Part shown: positions 58,481 through 64,000 of the stretch, piece after piece
Numbering within the stretch: position 1 is the first letter of the stretch
Layout: each line of letters opens with the position of its first letter
Origin: Amphritea opalescens
GTDB lineage: Bacteria > Pseudomonadota > Gammaproteobacteria > Pseudomonadales > Balneatricaceae
Reading direction: 5' to 3'
Assembly (NCBI RefSeq): GCF_003957515.1
Contig: NZ_RQXW01000013.1
Coordinates: 40,156 to 104,155, forward strand
DNA length: 64,000 nt
Made by a program: the position numbers and the translations under genes
Notes under the pieces: model-generated
The model's database searches: none
The model's input: the letters and a program-made list of their open reading frames with translations, nothing else
What the model was told of the DNA's origin: nothing

Positions 58481-58807
58481 TCTCTGTATCCGGCCAGTTT
58501 CGAAGAAGCTTAAATTTGCGCTCTTTATTTAGAGCTTTAAATCTAAGTTGATCGTAATGATAGTTTTTAAAGCGGGTAAGTATACCTTGCCAAAGCGCAA
58601 CAGGTAACAGCCGCAGGGCGTAAATAGCGAGGAAAAAGGCTGAATGATCGAGATATCGGATATGACAGGTAATTTTCGGAACTTACTCGCGGCTTTGCGG
58701 GGAGTATTCGCCATTAGTGTCTTTTGTCAGTAAAATATCCGCCCACTGGGCTAGCTGTGTTTAACAGCTTCAAACTCTACAACAACTTCTGAGTGAAAAG
58801 AACGTCT
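58481..58807. other. Divergent intergenic region yibN-gpmI
   Basis: About 330 bp carrying the promoters of the yibN-grxC-secB group and of gpmI-envC-ctpA-yibQ. No supported gene, terminator or clear operator was seen. Confidence 0.6.
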
Positions 58808-60358
58808 ATGACTGATCAGCGATCCCCTAAAGCGTTAATTATTCTCGATGGTTTCGGTGTGGAAGCCACCGACTCCAGTGCGATTACCGCCGCCTCTACC
58901 CCTACATGGGATCGGTTGATGGCAGAATCGCCACATAGTCGTATCGCCACCTCGGGCCTAGCCGTGGGTTTGCCGGAAGGACAGATGGGCAACTCTGAAG
59001 TGGGTCATATGAATATCGGTGCTGGCCGAGTGGTGTACCAAAACTTTACCCGCATCAATAAAGCGATCGAAGAGGGGACCTTTTATAACAATCAGGTACT
59101 CACCGGCGCTATCGATAAAGCTGTTGCGGCCAATGGTGCGGTACATATTACCGGTTTGTTATCCCCCGGCGGTGTGCACAGCCATGAACAGCATATATTT
59201 GCCCTATTAGAGATGGCAGTAAAGCGGGGCGCTAAAAAGGTGTTTTTGCACGGTATTTTGGATGGTCGTGATATGCCCCCTCGCAGTGCCGAAGACTCGA
59301 TTAAAGCGGCTGAGGCGAAGTTTGCAGAACTGGGTACCGGCGCTATCGCCACAATCGTAGGCCGTTATTTTGCGATGGATCGGGATAATCGTTGGGACCG
59401 CGTGCAATTAGCCTATGATGCGATGACGACTGGACAGGCACCTTGTTATGAAACCTCAGCGTTAGAAGCGTTGCATCATGCCTATGAGCGCGACGAAAAT
59501 GATGAATTTGTTCAGGCGACCACCATTATAGGTGAGGACGGGCAGCCAAAAGGCTTGATTCGAGATCATGATGCGGTGATCTGCGCTAACTTCCGCCCAG
59601 ACCGTTCGCGGGAGATTACCCGTGCGTTTGTGGATGCGGCCTTTGATGGTTTTGTCCGCAGTGCGACACCTGCGTTGTCTGATTATGTGATGATGACGGA
59701 GTACGCGGCGGATATTCCAGCGAGCTGTGCTTACCCTCCGGTGAAGTTACTGAATAGCATCGGTGATTTTTTGTCCAAGCAGCATAAAACCCAGCTGCGG
59801 ATTGCTGAAACGGAGAAGTACGCCCATGTCACCTTCTTCTTTAACGGAGGAGAAGAGCAGCCTTATGTGGGTGAAGAGCGCATTTTGGTGCCCTCTCCGG
59901 ATGTGGCAACCTATGATTTAAAGCCGGAAATGAGTGCGCCAGAGGTCACCGATAAGCTGGTTGAGGCGATCGCGAGTGGTAAGTTTGATCTGATCGTCTG
60001 TAACTTTGCGAACCCTGATATGGTTGGCCATACTGGGAACTTTGCGGCGGCGGTAAAAGCGGTTGAGGTGGTGGATCAATGTATCAGCCGAGTGCTCGAA
60101 GCGATGCAAAAAGTGGCCGGAGAAACCTTGATCACGGCGGATCACGGGAACGTTGAGTTGATGGTTAATCCGAAAACGGGTCAAGCGCATACGGCACATA
60201 CCCTGTGGCCGGTTGCGTTGGTTTATGATGGTCCGCGTAAATCACAGCTGCAGCTGCAAGATGGCGCACTCTGTGATTTGGCTCCCACCATTCTGGCACT
60301 GATGGGGCTAAAACAGCCTCCAGAGATGACCGGCCATTCGCTGGCTGAGATAAGCTGA
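58808..60358 (+). CDS. gpmI: 2,3-bisphosphoglycerate-independent phosphoglycerate mutase
   Basis: Interconverts 3- and 2-phosphoglycerate using two Mn2+. The 516-residue protein has ALIILDGFG (metal Asp), the phosphorylated Ser63 in [32 protein letters not shown], and metal ligands in NPDMVGHTG and [12 protein letters not shown] 58808 matches the family; an in-frame GTG 15 bp earlier is less likely. It heads the gpmI-envC-ctpA-yibQ series. Confidence 0.96.
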   Translation: MTDQRSPKALIILDGFGVEATDSSAITAASTPTWDRLMAESPHSRIATSGLAVGLPEGQMGNSEVGHMNIGAGRVVYQNFTRINKAIEEGTFYNNQVLTGAIDKAVAANGAVHITGLLSPGGVHSHEQHIFALLEMAVKRGAKKVFLHGILDGRDMPPRSAEDSIKAAEAKFAELGTGAIATIVGRYFAMDRDNRWDRVQLAYDAMTTGQAPCYETSALEALHHAYERDENDEFVQATTIIGEDGQPKGLIRDHDAVICANFRPDRSREITRAFVDAAFDGFVRSATPALSDYVMMTEYAADIPASCAYPPVKLLNSIGDFLSKQHKTQLRIAETEKYAHVTFFFNGGEEQPYVGEERILVPSPDVATYDLKPEMSAPEVTDKLVEAIASGKFDLIVCNFANPDMVGHTGNFAAAVKAVEVVDQCISRVLEAMQKVAGETLITADHGNVELMVNPKTGQAHTAHTLWPVALVYDGPRKSQLQLQDGALCDLAPTILALMGLKQPPEMTGHSLAEIS

Positions 60359-60393
60359 GGATTTGGGCCGTTCTATGAACGGCCTGTTTGTAT

Positions 60394-61536
60394 ATGCTGA
60401 CAAAACGATTAATCCTATGCGTGTTCGCTGGATTGTTATCCCTGACACCGCCGTTATTTGCGGCGCAGGAGAAAGCGACGGCGGCTGAAATAGCTTCGTT
60501 AAAGAAAACAATTGCCAAACTGAGTAAAAACCTCAGCACGCTGCAGGGAAAGCGTTCCTCTGCCCAACAAGCGCTGCGTCGTACCGATCAGAGTATCGGC
60601 GAGTTAACTCGGGAGGTTTTGCGTCTTAACTCACAGCTGCAAAGTGCGGAAGCTCGCCTGAAGACCCTAGAACAAGAGAAAAAGCCGTTACTGGCCTCAC
60701 TGCAAAAGCAGGCTGTTGGACTAGAGAGACAACTGCGGCAGCAGTATAAAACCGGACAGCAACCCCGCTTACAACTGCTGTTGACGCAACGAGATCCGGA
60801 ACAAATTTCGCGGATGTTGCACTATTATGATCGCATTAATCAGACACTGACCCAACGGCTCGAATCTTTCCGTGTGGGTCTGGTGCGTTTAGAGGATGCT
60901 GAAAAAGCCATTCGGGCAACACAGCAGGGGATTTTTGATCGTCGAGATCTGCTCAAAGCGCGTTCCGCCGATCTAGAGACTGTGCGTCAAGAGCGCCGAG
61001 TGGTGTTGAGTCAGTTAGATAAAAAATTCAGCAGTGACAGCCAAAAACTGAAAACGCTAAAAGGGAATCAGCAACGATTAGAAAAACTGTTGGCGCAGAT
61101 TAGAGCTTCGATTGAAAAAATCGCTATTGGCAGTGATGAACGGGCCTTTCGTGAACTGAAAGGGCGCTTGCCTTGGCCAGCAAAGGGTAAGCTGGTACAG
61201 CGCTTTGGTAATACGCGGGATGGTATTCGTTATGAAGGTATTCTGCTGGCAGACAATAGTGGTCAGCCTGTGCGAGCGGTGCATCATGGGCGGGTGGTTT
61301 TCTCCGATTGGCTGCGTGGCTATGGCTTGCTGATCATCGTCGATCACGGGGCTGGCTATATGAGTCTTTACGGCCATAATGAATCATTGTTGAGTGATGT
61401 TGGTGAATGGGTCTCCGCTGGGGATCAGCTAGCGACCGTGGGTAGTAGTGGTGGTAACGGTGTGTCGGGGCTCTATTTTGCCGTACGCTATAAGGGAAAT
61501 TCAGTCGATCCGCTTAAATGGCTGGCGAGAAGGTAG
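60394..61536 (+). CDS. envC: Murein hydrolase activator EnvC
   Basis: A periplasmic activator of AmiA/AmiB amidases at the division site (380 residues). It has a signal peptide (cut near LFAAQ, about residue 24), long coiled coils at about 25-250, and a C-terminal LytM fold. The LytM metal site is degenerate: the first His position reads YEGILLAD, and the usual HxH is LYFAVR, as in E. coli EnvC, so it should not hydrolyse murein itself. It lies 35 bp after gpmI. Confidence 0.93.
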   Translation: MLTKRLILCVFAGLLSLTPPLFAAQEKATAAEIASLKKTIAKLSKNLSTLQGKRSSAQQALRRTDQSIGELTREVLRLNSQLQSAEARLKTLEQEKKPLLASLQKQAVGLERQLRQQYKTGQQPRLQLLLTQRDPEQISRMLHYYDRINQTLTQRLESFRVGLVRLEDAEKAIRATQQGIFDRRDLLKARSADLETVRQERRVVLSQLDKKFSSDSQKLKTLKGNQQRLEKLLAQIRASIEKIAIGSDERAFRELKGRLPWPAKGKLVQRFGNTRDGIRYEGILLADNSGQPVRAVHHGRVVFSDWLRGYGLLIIVDHGAGYMSLYGHNESLLSDVGEWVSAGDQLATVGSSGGNGVSGLYFAVRYKGNSVDPLKWLARR

Positions 61537-61590
61537 CAGTAGCGGTTATGCTGTTTTAATATTTTACAGATGTCTAAATAAGGATGAATC

Positions 61591-62940
61591 ATGACGCTGA
61601 AGCAACAGCTATCCAGCCTGACTAAACCTCTGTTGCTGACCTGCCTGTTGAGCGGGGCAGCTGCACCTTTGTTGGCTGCGGATGTAACGCCTGACAGTGA
61701 GGCGATTAAAAGTATCCCGCTAGAAGAGATTCGTTTGTTTACTGAAGTCTTCGAACGTATTAAAAACTCTTATGTCGAGCCGGTTGACGACGCTAAGTTA
61801 TTAGAAGATGCGGTACGCGGTATGCTGGCAGGGCTTGACCCTCACTCGGCTTATCTTGAAGCGGATGCCTTTTCTGATTTACAAAGTCATACCAGTGGCG
61901 AATTTGGCGGCTTAGGTATCGAAGTTGGCTTGGAAGATGGCTTTATTCGAGTGATCGCGCCGATTGATGACACTCCGGCACAGCGCGCTGGCGTCAAAGC
62001 CGGTGATCTTATCGTTAAGCTCGGTGATCAGCCGGTGCAAGGCATGGGGCTGACCGATGCGGTTAAGCTGATGCGTGGTAAGCCCGGTTCTGAGCTAGTA
62101 TTGACAGTTATTAGAGAGGGTGAAGATAAACCACTTGAGATTGTTGTCGTCAGGGACATTATTCGTGTCGCCAGTGTGAAGCAGCGCTTACTAGGTGGCG
62201 GCGTCGGTTATCTACGTATCACTCAGTTTCAGGTGAATACCGGTAACGATCTTCAGTCAGCCATTGAAAAGCTCAAAGCACAAAGTGAATTGAGCGGTAT
62301 TGTGCTGGATCTGCGTAACAACCCGGGCGGTGTACTACGGGCGGCGGTTGAGGTCTGTGATGCTTTTCTGGATCAAGGGCTGATTGTGTATACCGAAGGG
62401 CGCGTTGCTAACTCTGAATTGCGCTATAACGCAACACAGAGAACCCTCGTCGATAACGATGTACCGATCGTAGTGCTGATTAATCAGGGCTCTGCCTCGG
62501 CTTCAGAGATCGTTGCCGGTGCGCTTCAGGATCAGTCACGGGCGGTGATTATGGGGGTTGATAGCTTTGGTAAAGGGTCGGTGCAAACCATATTACCCCT
62601 GACCAAAGAGCGAGCATTAAAGCTCACGACGGCTCGTTACTTCACCCCTCTAGGTCGTTCTATTCAGGCGCAGGGCATTGTGCCGGATATCTATGTGGCG
62701 GAAGCGGATGTTAACCTCAAGGAGTCCGGTAACTTCATTAAAGAGAGAGATCTGAGCGGTCACCTCGAGAATGCCAAAGCGGAGATAGTCGATCCCTCTG
62801 AGCCGTTAGTGTCCATTGTTGAGAACGATTTCCAGCTTTATGAAGCACTCAACTTATTGAAAGGACTGGCGGTGGTGCGCTCTGGCGCGCAAACAGCGGA
62901 TCGTAATCAACCTGACGCTGCGCAAACCGAGAATCAGTGA
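61591..62940 (+). CDS. ctpA: S41-family carboxyl-terminal processing protease (CtpA)
   Basis: A secreted serine protease of 449 residues. It has a signal peptide to about 30, then a PDZ domain at about 95-175 (GGLGIEVGLEDGFIRVIAPI; GVKAGDLIVKLGD). The S41 catalytic domain has the Ser in NQGSASASEIVAGAL and the general-base Lys in SFGKGSVQTI. CtpA-type proteases trim or degrade peptidoglycan hydrolases and lipoproteins. The last residues are hydrophilic. It is followed by yibQ with a 4-bp overlap. Confidence 0.94.
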   Translation: MTLKQQLSSLTKPLLLTCLLSGAAAPLLAADVTPDSEAIKSIPLEEIRLFTEVFERIKNSYVEPVDDAKLLEDAVRGMLAGLDPHSAYLEADAFSDLQSHTSGEFGGLGIEVGLEDGFIRVIAPIDDTPAQRAGVKAGDLIVKLGDQPVQGMGLTDAVKLMRGKPGSELVLTVIREGEDKPLEIVVVRDIIRVASVKQRLLGGGVGYLRITQFQVNTGNDLQSAIEKLKAQSELSGIVLDLRNNPGGVLRAAVEVCDAFLDQGLIVYTEGRVANSELRYNATQRTLVDNDVPIVVLINQGSASASEIVAGALQDQSRAVIMGVDSFGKGSVQTILPLTKERALKLTTARYFTPLGRSIQAQGIVPDIYVAEADVNLKESGNFIKERDLSGHLENAKAEIVDPSEPLVSIVENDFQLYEALNLLKGLAVVRSGAQTADRNQPDAAQTENQ

Positions 62941-63767
62941 TACGAACTATCTGGCGGCATAATGGGCTTGCTACATCTGTTGTAGCAAGCCTGTTTTGGT
63001 TGTCATTGGCACTGCCTGTTAACGCTGAGCAGGCGCCAGCTCGACTGATTATCATCATCGATGATATCGGTAATAACCTCGAAAAAGGGACCGCCGCGAT
63101 TAATCTGCCCGGTCCCATCGCTTATTCTGTTTTACCTCACACGCCTCACAGTGTTGATCTCGCCGAACTGGCATTCCGCCGGGGAAAAGAGGTGATGTTG
63201 CATGCGCCGATGGCCAATGCTGCCCATTTACGCTTAGGGCCTGGCGCGCTCACGGATGATCTCAATCGATTACAACTGGAAAAAGTGCTGCGGGATGATA
63301 TTGCCGCCGTACCCCATGTATCGGGTGTGAATAACCATATGGGCAGTCTACTCACCCAGCGGCGACAGAAGATGGATTGGGTCATGGGAGTGCTGGCAGA
63401 GGAAGGGTTATTCTTTCTCGATAGCCGTACCACCAGTGAGACGGTGGCTTGGAAGTCGGCTTATTCTCGAGGCATTCCTTGGCTCATGCGGGATGTGTTT
63501 CTCGATCATGAGCAGACTACCGCTTTTGTCGATAAACAGTTCCGTTATGGCATCAGGCTGGCGCAGGAGCAGGGTTTTGCGGTCTTGATCGGCCACCCTT
63601 ATCCAGTGACCCTCCGTTATCTTGCGCAAGCTTTGCCGAATATCGGAGAACAGGGCATTCAGTTAGTGGCGCCGAGTGGCTTTTTGCTACAGCAAGCGGA
63701 AGCGCGACGGCTGGTGGAGGCTCAGCAGCGTGCGGATGTGCCTGTACCTGTACCAGCAAAGCTTTAG
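62937..63767 (+). CDS. yibQ: Divergent polysaccharide deacetylase family protein YibQ
   Basis: A 276-residue periplasmic protein with a signal peptide (cut near VNAEQ, about residue 31). The polysaccharide-deacetylase fold of the DUF610 group has RLIIIIDDIGNNLEKGTAAI, the His-containing MLHAPMANAA, GVNNHMGSLLTQ and FLDSRTTSETVAW. The Asp-His-His metal pattern suggests activity, but the substrate is unknown. The start is GTG 62937 overlapping the ctpA stop, so it is translationally coupled. Confidence 0.9.
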   Translation: MIRTIWRHNGLATSVVASLFWLSLALPVNAEQAPARLIIIIDDIGNNLEKGTAAINLPGPIAYSVLPHTPHSVDLAELAFRRGKEVMLHAPMANAAHLRLGPGALTDDLNRLQLEKVLRDDIAAVPHVSGVNNHMGSLLTQRRQKMDWVMGVLAEEGLFFLDSRTTSETVAWKSAYSRGIPWLMRDVFLDHEQTTAFVDKQFRYGIRLAQEQGFAVLIGHPYPVTLRYLAQALPNIGEQGIQLVAPSGFLLQQAEARRLVEAQQRADVPVPVPAKL

Positions 63768-64000
63768 GGCGAATCAGACCTAAAAACCGTTATGAGAGGG
63801 CCTATCTGCGCCTTTTTTTTGTTTTTACCTGTTTATCTAAGCTTTATCGTCTCTATTTATCGCCCCTAGAAGGGGCTCCTTGTATGTTTAGTCTCAACGA
63901 TTATTTATCATTGGTAATCGTTTCTGGGGAAGCCGCCCGCTCCTTGAAGCAGTTTTTCTGACTTCGTGTGTAGAGGGGCTCCCCACCTCATTGCTTAGTT
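63768..64000. other. Right-end intergenic stretch
   Basis: About 230 bp without a supported gene. A T-run at 63812-63819 preceded by a weak GC stem (around 63798-63812) may end the ctpA-yibQ transcript. A perfect GCCCCT-aga-AGGGGC hairpin lies at 63862-63876. AGGGGCTCC occurs there and again at 63974-63982. Confidence 0.45.

Noticed and set aside
1..64000. CRISPR arrays, insertion sequences, prophage, tRNA or rRNA genes
   Set aside because: Only short tandem repeats (7-bp and 14-bp units) without spacers were found; no transposase, integrase or phage gene, and no cloverleaf or rRNA sequence was recognised.
63840..64000. End of a leftward gene entering from the right edge
   Set aside because: A short open leftward frame exists but its roughly 25 codons show no recognisable family, so no partial gene is claimed.

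Overview
The window is chromosomal DNA of a gammaproteobacterium. It most resembles a marine Oceanospirillales/Pseudomonadales-type organism. This is inferred from gene order: ubiG-mupP-yciK, gyrA-serC-pheA-hisC-(tyrA-aroA fusion)-cmk-rpsA-ihfB-lapA-lapB-pyrF, secB-grxC-yibN facing gpmI-envC-ctpA-yibQ, and glnA-ntrB-ntrC. Coding density is high. I see no rRNA, tRNA, CRISPR array, prophage or complete insertion sequence.

Layout. 1-1342 is the leftward 5' part of a CPA2 cation/proton antiporter, cut by the window edge. 1866-9962 is one rightward block: a BaeS/BaeR-like two-component pair, then a lipoprotein outer-membrane factor, a periplasmic adaptor and an RND pump. 10123-18000 holds a small secreted protein, tadA, two leftward envelope genes (an M14 peptidase and the murein transglycosylase mltF) and purL. 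18182-26291 is the metabolic centrepiece: etfB-etfA-purU-dimethylglycine dehydrogenase-folD, which together would strip N-methyl groups onto tetrahydrofolate, pass electrons to ETF, and recycle the C1 unit to formate. It is bordered by an XRE-cupin regulator on the right and, on the left, by the 3' remnant of a second dimethylglycine-dehydrogenase-type gene carrying a 7-bp tandem repeat.

26824-33700 contains an OmpA-like protein, yciI, yciB, a PHP phosphoesterase, yciO, an H-NS family gene, rluB, and the leftward ubiG-mupP-yciK operon. 33944-47411 is the conserved gyrA to pyrF block (DNA topology, serine/aromatic/histidine biosynthesis, translation, nucleoid protein, LPS control, pyrimidines), followed by a ComEA-like protein. 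47870-52100 is a leftward set (AEC transporter, dtd, proline iminopeptidase, typA).

52101-56698 is a complete nitrogen-control module. glnA has a textbook sigma-54 promoter and two helically phased NtrC-type sites. ntrB has an NtrC-type site over its own promoter. ntrC follows with overlapping coding. 56753-63767 holds trmL, then leftward secB-grxC-yibN and rightward gpmI-envC-ctpA-yibQ (septal peptidoglycan hydrolysis control). The last 230 bp contain no gene I can support.

Most of the window is conserved housekeeping, and I did not find a wholly new system. The points most worth following up are the N-methyl/C1 operon with its decayed neighbour and structured intergenic elements, the H-NS gene sitting where scpAB is often found, the 14-bp phased repeats upstream of serC, and the NtrC site architecture. 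All functional calls come from reading sequence motifs and family knowledge; no database search was run.
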